Shown one piece after another: positions 7,317 through 13,083 of a stretch of DNA of 16,384 bases. The stretch is from Firmicutes bacterium UBA3738 (lineage in GTDB: Bacteria > Bacillota > Clostridia > Peptostreptococcales > Anaerovoracaceae). Below the pieces are notes generated by a model, which did no database searches, was not told the origin of the DNA, and saw nothing but the letters and a program-made list of their open reading frames with translations. Both the position numbers and the translations under genes were made by a program. The stretch spans positions 1 through 16,384 of the forward strand of contig DFGY01000032.1 of the NCBI GenBank assembly GCA_002372505.1. Reading direction: 5' to 3'. Numbering within the stretch: position 1 is the stretch's first letter; each line of letters begins with the position of its first letter.

Positions 7317-7425
7317 AACAAATTAATATCGAGGTCTTTTCCGATTGGGCCCGACGTAGGTAGAAATGCGTCAGGATATGCGTGACTTAGGGCACGCCTG
7401 TCCGGCGCTTTTTTTGTTAAAAGAT
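7317..7425 (+). ncRNA. Structured 5' leader with attenuator-like hairpins upstream of the Rpn-family gene
   Basis: Several short hairpins can form: GACGTA (7353-7358) with TGCGTC (7367-7372), and GCGTG (7380-7384) with CACGC (7393-7397). The latter competes with CGCC (7395-7398) pairing GGCG (7404-7407), directly before seven T residues (7409-7415). The two last pairings share bases 7395-7397 and exclude each other, the geometry expected of a terminator/antiterminator. I recognise no known riboswitch class. It may instead be a short stand-alone RNA that ends at the T-run. Confidence 0.4.
7395..7415 (+). terminator. Short intrinsic terminator in the leader of the Rpn-family gene
   Basis: CGCC-TGTCC-GGCG followed by C and seven T residues. 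The stem is only four GC pairs, so strength is uncertain. It sits 25 bases before the coding start, ahead of an AAGGAGG ribosome site, which points to attenuation or read-through. Confidence 0.5.
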
Positions 7426-7439
7426 AAGGAGGTAAAAGT

Positions 7440-8381
7440 ATGAAAGTTACTGCAAATCGCGAGTATAAGGATTCTCTGTTTAAAATTATTTTTGGTGAAA
7501 ACAAGAAAAACGCATTGGCGCTTTACAATGCCATCAACGGGACAGACTACACGGATGAGGATGATATTATCATGACTACCATCAAGGGTGCTGTGTACGT
7601 CCGTATTAAAAATGATGTATCCTTCATATTCGACGATGTGATGAATCTTTTTGAGCATCAAAGCGATATCAATTACAATATGCCCCTCAGAGGACTTGAG
7701 TACTTCGGCATTCTATACTCGGACTTTATTGAAAGCTTGGAAGGCGGGCACCGTAACGTATACAGACGGAAAGCTATAAAAATACCCACTCCGAAATACT
7801 ATGTATTTTATAACGGCAACGAAGACCAACCGGACAAAATAACCATGAGACTTAGCGATGCATATGAAGGCCCGGGCGATGTTGAAGTTATTGCGCACAT
7901 GTTGAATATCAATTACAATAGAAACAAGAAATTGCTGGAAGCGTGCAGACCGCTATCAGAGTATCAGTCGTTTGTTATAAGAGTAAGGCACTATCAAGAA
8001 GAAGGATATGAGTACGAGAAAGCAATAGACATGGCAGTTGATGGGTGCCTGGAAGATGGAGTTCTGACGGAGATATTGGAAAAGGAGAAGAACAGAGTGA
8101 TTAGTTCAATTTTGAGGGAATTCACGGAAGAGGAAAAGGAACTGCTGTACCAGGAGCGTGGCTTTGAAAAAGGATACGACGAAGGATATGAGAAAGGTCA
8201 GGCAGAAGGTAGAGAAGAGGGTCGAGCGGAAGGTCGAGAAGAAGGCCGAGAAGAAGGCCAGGAAAGTTTAATTGCTTTGCTCTCAAAACTTAAAGAAGAA
8301 GGCAAAGATGATGAAATTGAAAAAGTAATTGCCGACGCGGAATATCGAAAAGAGCTGCTGGAACGGTACGACTTGAGATGA
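7440..8381 (+). CDS. Rpn family PD-(D/E)XK nuclease / transposase-like protein
   Basis: A 313-residue protein of the Rpn/PDDEXK_2 type. The N-terminus NREYKDSLFKIIFGENKKNA and IFDDVMNLFEHQSD (with the E-x-Q element of the nuclease core), followed by NMPLRGLEYFG and the IPTPKYYVFYNG strand, are typical of these clostridial genes. The C-terminal part is a charged helix with EGREEG-type repeats (about residues 245-280), also typical of the family. Known Rpn proteins cut DNA and promote RecA-independent recombination; others act in phage defence. Whether this copy is active cannot be judged. AAGGAGG is a strong ribosome site. The gene with its own promoter and leader is bracketed by two near-identical 49-bp direct repeats, and its Arg-stop end lies in the right-hand copy. 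Confidence 0.85.
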   Translation: MKVTANREYKDSLFKIIFGENKKNALALYNAINGTDYTDEDDIIMTTIKGAVYVRIKNDVSFIFDDVMNLFEHQSDINYNMPLRGLEYFGILYSDFIESLEGGHRNVYRRKAIKIPTPKYYVFYNGNEDQPDKITMRLSDAYEGPGDVEVIAHMLNINYNRNKKLLEACRPLSEYQSFVIRVRHYQEEGYEYEKAIDMAVDGCLEDGVLTEILEKEKNRVISSILREFTEEEKELLYQERGFEKGYDEGYEKGQAEGREEGRAEGREEGREEGQESLIALLSKLKEEGKDDEIEKVIADAEYRKELLERYDLR

Positions 8382-8424
8382 CAGGGGGACGTTTCTCCTG
8401 TCACCTTTTGCCAAGATTTGGATA
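8376..8424 (+). repeat. 49-bp repeat, copy 3, at the 3' end of the Rpn-family gene
   Basis: Same orientation as 7205-7253 and 48/49 identical. It supplies the final AGA codon and TGA stop of the Rpn-family gene. The stem TGACAGG/CCTGTCA is intact. The tRNA promoter begins 16 bases after it ends. Confidence 0.9.
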
Positions 8425-8439
8425 CCGGCTGAAGAAATA

Positions 8440-8468
8440 TTGATAATACGTTGCTCTGTATGTATAAT
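8440..8468 (+). promoter_or_regulatory. Promoter of tRNA-Gly
   Basis: TTGATA at 8440-8445, a 17-bp spacer and a consensus TATAAT at 8463-8468. The start site would fall near 8475, about 18 bases before the mature tRNA 5' end. Confidence 0.8.
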
Positions 8469-8492
8469 AGAAAAGCATACAGAGCAAGATAT

Positions 8493-8566
8493 GCGGGTGT
8501 AGTTTAATGGTAAAACTCGAGCTTCCCAAGCTCGCGTCGAGGGTTCGATTCCCTTCACCCGCTCCA
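8493..8566 (+). tRNA. tRNA-Gly (anticodon CCC)
   Basis: A full cloverleaf is visible. Acceptor GCGGGTG (8493-8499) pairs with CACCCGC (8556-8562). The D arm is GTTT/AAAC. The anticodon stem CGAGC/GCTCG encloses TTCCCAA, giving anticodon CCC at 8525-8527 (reads GGG). The T arm is GAGGG/CCCTT with loop TTCGATT. Discriminator T8563 and an encoded CCA (8564-8566) follow. It is a single tRNA with its own promoter. Confidence 0.97.
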
Positions 8567-8576
8567 CGAACTAAAG

Positions 8577-8594
8577 GGACCATATTTTGTGGCC
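8577..8594 (+). terminator. Weak hairpin after tRNA-Gly
   Basis: GGACCA can pair with TGGCC across a short AT-rich loop with one bulge, followed by TCTATTT. It is the only terminator-like structure near the tRNA 3' end, and it is weak. Confidence 0.3.
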
Positions 8595-8611
8595 TCTATT
8601 TGAATATGAGA

Positions 8612-8647
8612 TATTGACAATATGAGATATATATCATATTGTCAATA
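8612..8647 (+). promoter_or_regulatory. Palindromic operator/promoter of the XRE-family gene
   Basis: TATTGACAATATGA (8612-8625) and its exact reverse complement TCATATTGTCAATA (8634-8647) are separated by eight bases. A TTGACA -35 (8614-8619) lies in the left arm. With a 17-bp spacer the -10 would be TATTGT at 8637-8642, in the right arm. A perfect 14-bp dyad overlapping both promoter boxes is the usual layout for autorepression by an XRE/antitoxin protein, presumably the one encoded 78 bases downstream. Confidence 0.65.
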
Positions 8648-8725
8648 CATGAATAATTTAAAGAAGAGAAATATGCTTAGCGGAAAAGCGTAGGGCGGAA
8701 TATATAAAAAGAAAGGGAAACTAAA

Positions 8726-9058
8726 ATGGCAACTTTAAAAGAATATAAAAAAAGGCGGATGAAAACTCCGGACTTTAAAGAGGCATATGAAGAACTCGCG
8801 CCACTTTTGGAAATAAGAGCGGCTATTATTGAGGCGCGCAATACTAAAAATATTACCCAGAAGGATCTTGCGGAGAAGACAGGTATTGCGCAGACGGAAA
8901 TCAGTAAAATTGAAAATGGAACGAGGAATCCATCAGTGAAATTATTGCAACGTCTCGCAAATGGATTAGATATGGAGCTTCATATAGAGTTTCTCCCAAA
9001 GAGAACTAAGGGTGATGCTAAATCATTCGCGGAAAAAATAGAAGGAAAAATAAAATAG
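8726..9058 (+). CDS. XRE-family helix-turn-helix protein, HigA-like antitoxin without a visible toxin
   Basis: A 110-residue protein. Residues about 34-85 form an XRE/Cro helix-turn-helix (TQKDLAEKTGIAQTEISKIE then NGTRNPSVKLLQRLAN). The N-terminal KTPDFKEAYEELAPLLEI and the closing MELHIEFLP strand match the HigA-type antitoxin group that normally pairs with a RelE/HigB toxin. No toxin gene is beside it: upstream are only an operator and tRNA-Gly, and downstream a convergent permease ends eight bases away. AAGGGA precedes the ATG. It may be a solitary regulator, a toxin-less remnant, or the antitoxin for a toxin elsewhere. Confidence 0.85.
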   Translation: MATLKEYKKRRMKTPDFKEAYEELAPLLEIRAAIIEARNTKNITQKDLAEKTGIAQTEISKIENGTRNPSVKLLQRLANGLDMELHIEFLPKRTKGDAKSFAEKIEGKIK

Positions 9059-9066
9059 AGTTCGTC

Positions 9067-10008
9067 TCAGATAAGTCCCAGGCTTTTCAGCAGGAAGAGC
9101 CAGCAGAATATTGTGATGCAGGAAATAGGTGTGGAAAAGATTACGATGTTTCCCGCCAGTTCGCCGTCCCCTTCCATGCTTTCTGCCATGGTGAATGATG
9201 ATACAGCTGTAGGAGCAGCGCACATTGCCAGGATAGCCACAAGCTTTGCATCTGTGAACCCGAGGAGAATAGCAAGAGAGATTCCAATGGCGGGGACCAC
9301 GAGAAGCTTGCATACAATGCAGATTATCAGATTGCGCTTTTCTCTACTGACGCTGCGGTAGTCGAAGCTGGCGCCGAGCAAAATCAGAGCAATTATTCCC
9401 GTTGCGTGGGACATGTCGCTGACTACACCTTCAAGAAGGTCCGGCAGATGCCAGTCGAAGAAGAGAAAAATTATAGCAGTGAGAGCACCGAGAATAATCG
9501 GGTTAGTTGCAATGCGCTTTCCAATGTCCTTCCAGTCGGCTTTCCCGCCGCGATAGTATTCCAGTATAAAGACAGCCAGCACATTGTAGAGGGGCACGAT
9601 TACTGCCAGTAGAATGGCTGTGCTGGCTACATTGCCGGCTCCCATAATGTTGATGCTTATGGGAATGCCCATGATAACAAAGTTGCTTCGATAAATTCCC
9701 TGGACCATTACACTTTTCTTTCGGGGATCTGTTTCTATGCGCGAAACAAAGGGAATCGACAGAACAAAGACTCCCAGTATTATAGAGACGGCCAGGATGA
9801 TGAGCTTTAAATCGAAAACTTCATCAATCTTAGCAGAGTACAAGTTGTCAAACATGAGCACAGGAAAGAACACCAGAAAAACCATGTGATTAATCCGGTG
9901 CACCTCATCTCCGGACAGGAGCTTCCCCTTTCGGACGACAGCTCCTATGCCCAGGTAGATCATGAGTGGCAATACAGCCTTTACGCATATTACGAAGTTG
10001 CTAAACAT
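9067..10008 (-). CDS. AEC (auxin efflux carrier) family permease
   Basis: A 313-residue membrane protein with about ten hydrophobic segments in two halves, the AEC/BASS-like architecture. LGIGAVVRKGKLLS, the INHMVFLVFFPVLMFDNL segment, QGIYRSNFVIMGIP (residues about 103-116), PLYNVLAVFILEYYRG and the C-terminal AAPTAVSSFTMAESMEGD-GELAGNIV are family signatures. Bacterial members export or import organic acids or similar anions (malate, for example); the substrate here is unknown. The gene starts two bases after the preceding macro-domain stop codon begins on the minus strand, so the two form an operon. It converges on the XRE gene. Confidence 0.9.
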   Translation of the reverse strand: MFSNFVICVKAVLPLMIYLGIGAVVRKGKLLSGDEVHRINHMVFLVFFPVLMFDNLYSAKIDEVFDLKLIILAVSIILGVFVLSIPFVSRIETDPRKKSVMVQGIYRSNFVIMGIPISINIMGAGNVASTAILLAVIVPLYNVLAVFILEYYRGGKADWKDIGKRIATNPIILGALTAIIFLFFDWHLPDLLEGVVSDMSHATGIIALILLGASFDYRSVSREKRNLIICIVCKLLVVPAIGISLAILLGFTDAKLVAILAMCAAPTAVSSFTMAESMEGDGELAGNIVIFSTPISCITIFCWLFLLKSLGLI

Positions 10009-10009
10009 G

Positions 10010-10507
10010 CTATTTTACCAGCAGCTGTTCATATCTGTCTGCGTCGTCCTTGCTGAAGGCGACCAAGGTTACATCCATGTCGTATTCATTGAGGAATTCG
10101 CTTATAACCCCAACCGCAATCTCAGCGGCCCTGTCCTTGGGAAAGCCGTAAACTCCTGTTGAAATAGCCGGGAAAGCAATGCTATTTAGGTTATGTGCCC
10201 GAGCCAGCTCGAGGCTGTTTCTGTAAGCCGCCGCCAGAAGTTCTTCCTCGTTACTACCGCCGCCGTGCCAGACAGGTCCCACAGTGTGAATGACGTGCCT
10301 CGCCGGAAGGTTGTAGCCGCCGGTGATTTTTGCTTCGCCGGTCTCACAGCCGCCTAGGGTGCGGCACTCAGCCAGCAGTTCCTTCCCCGCAGCTCTGTGA
10401 ATGGCACCATCAACACCGCCGTCGCCAAGAAGAGATCTGTTTGCTGCGTTTACAATAGCGTCTACATCCAGGGACGTAATGTCGCCTTGATAAACCTTGA
10501 TTCCCAT
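10010..10507 (-). CDS. Macro-domain protein, O-acetyl-ADP-ribose deacetylase type (YmdB-like)
   Basis: A 165-residue single macro domain. GDITSLDVDAIVNAANRSLL, then GDGGVDGAIHRAAG, binds ADP-ribose; GYNLPARHVIHTVGPVW and AFPAISTGVYGFPKDRAA are the other canonical blocks. Such enzymes hydrolyse O-acetyl-ADP-ribose or ADP-ribosyl-carboxylate linkages in the cytoplasm. I chose the ATG at 10507 rather than one nine codons earlier, because AAGGAGG lies seven bases before it and the family motif begins directly after. It is the first gene of a two-gene operon with the AEC permease. No sirtuin or ADP-ribosyltransferase is in the window to explain a specific substrate. Confidence 0.92.
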   Translation of the reverse strand: MGIKVYQGDITSLDVDAIVNAANRSLLGDGGVDGAIHRAAGKELLAECRTLGGCETGEAKITGGYNLPARHVIHTVGPVWHGGGSNEEELLAAAYRNSLELARAHNLNSIAFPAISTGVYGFPKDRAAEIAVGVISEFLNEYDMDVTLVAFSKDDADRYEQLLVK

Positions 10508-10549
10508 TTCGAATCCTCCTTTTAACGAATGCAATTATATCACAATTAT

Positions 10550-10630
10550 AGGTGACAGGGGGACGGTTCTCGTGTCATCTTTCACCAAGATTTAACAAAA
10601 GATGACGAGAGAACCGTCCCCCTGTCACCT
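10550..10630. repeat. Head-to-head pair of TGACAGGGGGACGG-family repeats (long hairpin)
   Basis: The left arm (10550-10580) and right arm (10600-10630) are 31-bp inverted repeats differing only in a short CGTG/CTCG block; the loop is 19 bases and contains CACCAAGATTT, the conserved tail seen in the copies at 7205 and 8376. It lies exactly between the divergent macro-domain and araC genes, ending two bases before the araC -35 box. It could insulate the two transcription units. Confidence 0.9.
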
Positions 10631-10631
10631 A

Positions 10632-10659
10632 TTGACAACCTGGGCGAGTTGTGTATACT
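10632..10659 (+). promoter_or_regulatory. Strong promoter of the AraC-FMN cluster
   Basis: Consensus TTGACA at 10632-10637, a 16-bp spacer and TATACT at 10654-10659. Transcription would start near 10666, at the left edge of the TTAG palindrome. It is expected to drive the araC-like gene and, by overlap, the first FMN_bind gene and the polyferredoxin gene. Confidence 0.8.
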
Positions 10660-10665
10660 CTATAG

Positions 10666-10679
10666 TTAGTCGTAACTAA
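10666..10679. promoter_or_regulatory. TTAG-N6-CTAA palindrome (candidate operator)
   Basis: TTAGTCGTAACTAA has perfect arms TTAGT/ACTAA. It covers the predicted transcription start of the AraC-type gene, a position suited to repression or autoregulation. A second palindrome of the same TTAG-N6-CTAA form lies at 14391-14404 before the secreted protein gene, and GTTAGTT half-sites recur at 10695, 12978 and 13042. Confidence 0.5.
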
Positions 10680-10735
10680 TTGTATTGGAGGGGTGGTTAG
10701 TTAGTTGCATATAACCTTAGGTGAGTTTTTATATT

Positions 10736-11509
10736 ATGGGGAAGGATAGCGTCAGAATTGAAGTGCTTCCTGGGCTGGATATAGTCGAAAAGGAAGGCAG
10801 CTTTGCCGTTACGGCAGACAGGCAGATCAGGATAACCGTGGTTGGCAGGTATCTGCAAATACATTGTCACGGGGGATTTTGTGTTGTTGCGGATCTGGCT
10901 TTGCTGCCGAGGGATATATCGGAGGTAATATCCTGCGTCAACATTGATGTGGGGGCTCTGGCCAGCAAATTTAAAAAAGACAACGGAGAGTTCAGGCTTA
11001 CTACAGATGATCGGGTGGAAAGAGTGCTTTCCGAAATTGAAAGGGCTATGGTAGAGGATAGAACGGTTCTGGCCAAACTTAAAACCCTGGAGCTGCTTGT
11101 AAAACTTGAGGAAGTGGATACCGAGAGGGGCAACTTTTTCCCGGCGGATGGCAGATGCACACCTAAGCAGGCAGTTGTAGCCAGGTCGGTTCATTCCTAC
11201 ATGATGCTACACATGGACAGGCACATAACAGTGGATATGCTGGCGGAGAAATTCCAGTTGTCCAAAACCCAGATTAAGGACAGCTTCAGATTGTATTTCG
11301 GTGAGTCAATTTTTCGTTTTATCCGCAATGAAAAAATGCTTGTGGCGGCCAATATGCTCAGGCACACGGAAAAGTCCATTGAGATGATTGCCTCTCACTG
11401 CGGCTATGAAAGCGCCAGCAAATTCTCAAGAGCCTTTGCGGAAATAATGCAGTCCAGGCCAAGGGAATACAGAAACAATACTTTAGATAAGGAAATAAAA
11501 CATGAGTAG
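10736..11509 (+). CDS. AraC/XylS-family transcriptional regulator
   Basis: A 257-residue protein from the ATG at 10736. I prefer this start because TAGGTGAG lies 11 bases upstream; a GTG at 10721 in the same frame would add five residues and has no closer ribosome site. The last ~100 residues are an AraC-type double helix-turn-helix: DMLAEKFQLSKTQIKDSF is the first and IEMIASHCGYESASKFSRAF the second, ending with the usual RPREYR. The N-terminal ~150 residues match no effector domain that I recognise. The gene overlaps the FMN_bind gene by eight bases, so it is the leader of the redox cluster and its probable regulator. Confidence 0.88.
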   Translation: MGKDSVRIEVLPGLDIVEKEGSFAVTADRQIRITVVGRYLQIHCHGGFCVVADLALLPRDISEVISCVNIDVGALASKFKKDNGEFRLTTDDRVERVLSEIERAMVEDRTVLAKLKTLELLVKLEEVDTERGNFFPADGRCTPKQAVVARSVHSYMMLHMDRHITVDMLAEKFQLSKTQIKDSFRLYFGESIFRFIRNEKMLVAANMLRHTEKSIEMIASHCGYESASKFSRAFAEIMQSRPREYRNNTLDKEIKHE

Positions 11510-11951
11510 AAAATACGTTTTGATAAAAAGTTTGAATTTGATAATCATACTGGCATTGCTCTGCGGCTACCAGGCTATTTCAGTGGACAGAGCCGGGAAG
11601 GAAGAAGCGGCAATAGCCAAGGCGAAAAAAGCGCAGGCGGAGAGGAAGGCTCAGCAGCAAAAGGAAATGGGAATAAGCTCGCCATATAAAGATGGGGAAT
11701 ATGAAGGCTCGGCCGAAGGATATGGCGGCCAGGTGGTTATGAAGGTGGTAATTGAAGGCGGCGTTATAAAAGAAGTGAGACCCGTATCCCACAGCGGGGA
11801 AGATCAGGCTTACTGGGAAATGGCCGAAGGGATTACAAGCAGTATTGTGGATGCACAGTCAACGGATGTGGACACGGTGAGCGGAGCCACATACACTTCA
11901 ACAGGAATAATAAATGCAGCAACCAAAGGTCTCCAACAGGCCTTAAAGTAA
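11502..11951 (+). CDS. Membrane-anchored FMN_bind protein with one flavinylation site
   Basis: A 149-residue protein. One N-terminal hydrophobic segment (about residues 6-27) anchors it; a charged, Ala/Lys-rich stalk (30-55) follows, then a single FMN_bind domain. The domain shows YKDGEYEGSAEGYGGQVVMK at the front, VVIEGGVIKEV in the middle and DTVSGATYTS at the end, where T130 is the expected site of covalent FMN attachment by an ApbE transferase. The segment LALLCGYQ has a cysteine but not a good lipobox. AAGGA precedes the ATG, which overlaps the araC-like gene. It is followed 28 bases later by the polyferredoxin gene, its likely electron donor. No apbE is in the window. Confidence 0.92.
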   Translation: MSRKYVLIKSLNLIIILALLCGYQAISVDRAGKEEAAIAKAKKAQAERKAQQQKEMGISSPYKDGEYEGSAEGYGGQVVMKVVIEGGVIKEVRPVSHSGEDQAYWEMAEGITSSIVDAQSTDVDTVSGATYTSTGIINAATKGLQQALK

Positions 11952-11979
11952 TCAATAAACCGAAAAGCGAAAGAGTACA

Positions 11980-12837
11980 ATGAAAAATTTAAAAAAGCAA
12001 TGGATAGCAGATATAGTGATCAGAGGATTCTTCTTTATATTCTTTATGACAGCATGGTCGTCCGGCTTTTCCGGAGTAAAGTATCTCTGCGAGCAAATTC
12101 ACACAGGCAGACCTCTTGAATTTAACGCCTTTGTGCAAGTCCTTGGGGTCCTGGCAATATTTACGATAATCTTCGGGCGGTATTTCTGCGGGAAGGCATG
12201 CGCCTTTGGAACCTACGGCGATGCCGTTTTCTGGCTGGCAGGGAAAATAGCAAAGGCCCTGGGGAAAAGGCATCCCGGCATTCCAGGGGACCCGGAGAAA
12301 AAACTGAAGCATATTAAATATTTTGTCCTGATTGCCATATGTCTTATGTGCATATTCGGGCTGAGCACCCTGATTATTGAATACAGCCCCTGGACAGCCT
12401 TTGCCGGAATTCGAAGCGGCAAGCTATCGCTGAAAACAGGAGGTATTATAGGGCTATTGCTCCTGGCAGGATGCACAGCAGGCATGGCAGTGGAAAAAAG
12501 ATTCTTTTGCAAATTCCTTTGCCCCTTTGGCGCAGTATTTGCTCTGCTGCCGGTAATGCCATTTTCATCTGTAAAGCGCAAAAAGGAATCCTGTATAGAA
12601 GGGTGCAGTGCCTGCAGAAATGTTTGTCCGGCGAATCTGGACATACCCTATGTGGATGAGGAAAACGAGTATTCTCTGAAAATGGGCGACTGCTTTCAAT
12701 GCGGAAAGTGCACCCAAATCTGTCCGGCAAAAAACACCGGATGCATGACAATGCCCGGAGGGATTAAGGGTATAATAGCCGACGGGATAAAGGGCGTCAT
12801 ACTGGCTGCGGTATTGTATGCACTTACCATGGCCTAA
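11980..12837 (+). CDS. NapH-like integral membrane polyferredoxin (4Fe-4S)
   Basis: A 285-residue protein with about five or six membrane segments. Two membrane-embedded Cys motifs, RYFCGKACAFG (C70, C74) and RFFCKFLCPFGA (C177, C181), are the hallmark of the NapH/NosR/CcoG family. Two 4Fe-4S sites follow: CIEGCSACRNVCP (C205, C209, C212, C216) and CFQCGKCTQICP (C238, C241, C244, C248). A final hydrophobic helix (about 266-284) is unusual next to the NapH length, though similar forms occur beside FMN_bind genes. It probably moves electrons through the membrane to the external flavins of the neighbouring FMN_bind proteins. The ribosome site is weak (GAAAGAG). The adjacent hairpin region at 12837-12943 follows. 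Confidence 0.9.
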   Translation: MKNLKKQWIADIVIRGFFFIFFMTAWSSGFSGVKYLCEQIHTGRPLEFNAFVQVLGVLAIFTIIFGRYFCGKACAFGTYGDAVFWLAGKIAKALGKRHPGIPGDPEKKLKHIKYFVLIAICLMCIFGLSTLIIEYSPWTAFAGIRSGKLSLKTGGIIGLLLLAGCTAGMAVEKRFFCKFLCPFGAVFALLPVMPFSSVKRKKESCIEGCSACRNVCPANLDIPYVDEENEYSLKMGDCFQCGKCTQICPAKNTGCMTMPGGIKGIIADGIKGVILAAVLYALTMA

Positions 12838-12943
12838 CCATTCGGGACAGAAAAGGAAGCAAAAAAGCACCTTGAGAAAAGGAGGTGGACGTCGTTCCGC
12901 CTCCTTTCTCTTCAGAAGACGGGCGCCTTACGGGCCGAATGGT
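12837..12943 (+). other. Structured intergenic segment: 9-bp closing stem around a strong hairpin
   Basis: ACCATTCGG (12837-12845) is the exact reverse complement of CCGAATGGT (12935-12943). Inside it, GAGAAAAGGAGGTGG (12874-12888) pairs with CCGCCTCCTTTCTC (12897-12910) around an eight-base loop. The inner hairpin could terminate the upstream operon, but only a CTTTCTCTTC tract follows. The enclosing stem suggests a folded RNA element in front of the three-site FMN_bind gene. It does not resemble the FMN riboswitch. The rest of the spacer to 13083 holds the promoter described next. Confidence 0.45.
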
Positions 12944-13005
12944 GCAATAATCAAACCTTAATAGCCCGAAAAGACCGTTAGTTATATTCCTTGGTGCTAT
13001 TTTAA

Positions 13006-13034
13006 TTGAAAAGCCACATGGCAGACAATAAAAT
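13006..13034 (+). promoter_or_regulatory. Promoter of the three-site FMN_bind gene
   Basis: TTGAAA at 13006-13011, a 17-bp spacer and TAAAAT at 13029-13034. The start site would fall near 13041, exactly at GGTTAGTTG (13041-13049), echoing the arrangement at the araC promoter where a TTAG motif sits at the start site. Confidence 0.6.
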
Positions 13035-13040
13035 TACAGT

Positions 13041-13049
13041 GGTTAGTTG
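13041..13049 (+). promoter_or_regulatory. GGTTAGTTG half-site at a predicted transcription start
   Basis: The nine bases match GGTTAGTT at 10694-10701, in the leader of the araC-like gene, and the flanking GTGG is shared as well. A further GTTAGTT lies at 12978-12984. These may be half-sites for the AraC-type regulator. The inference rests on recurrence only. Confidence 0.35.
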
Positions 13050-13083
13050 AAACTTACTCAAGAAGAGAAATGGAACTGAAAAC

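Noticed and set aside
8649..8693. 14-codon frame (MNNLKKRNMLSGKA) before the XRE gene, considered as a toxin remnant
   Set aside because: Too short, no ribosome site and no similarity to RelE/HigB motifs.
7205..10630. CRISPR array suggested by recurring palindromic repeats
   Set aside because: Spacing is irregular and kilobase-scale, orientation varies, and genes rather than unique spacers separate the copies.
11558..11572. Lipobox in the one-site FMN_bind protein (LALLCGYQ)
   Set aside because: Leu at -1 before Cys is not an accepted lipobox residue; a simple membrane anchor is more likely.
12838..13083. FMN riboswitch before the FMN_bind gene
   Set aside because: The conserved RFN segments (for example GGGCAGGGTGAAA and GAAGCCGACAGT-like blocks) are absent.
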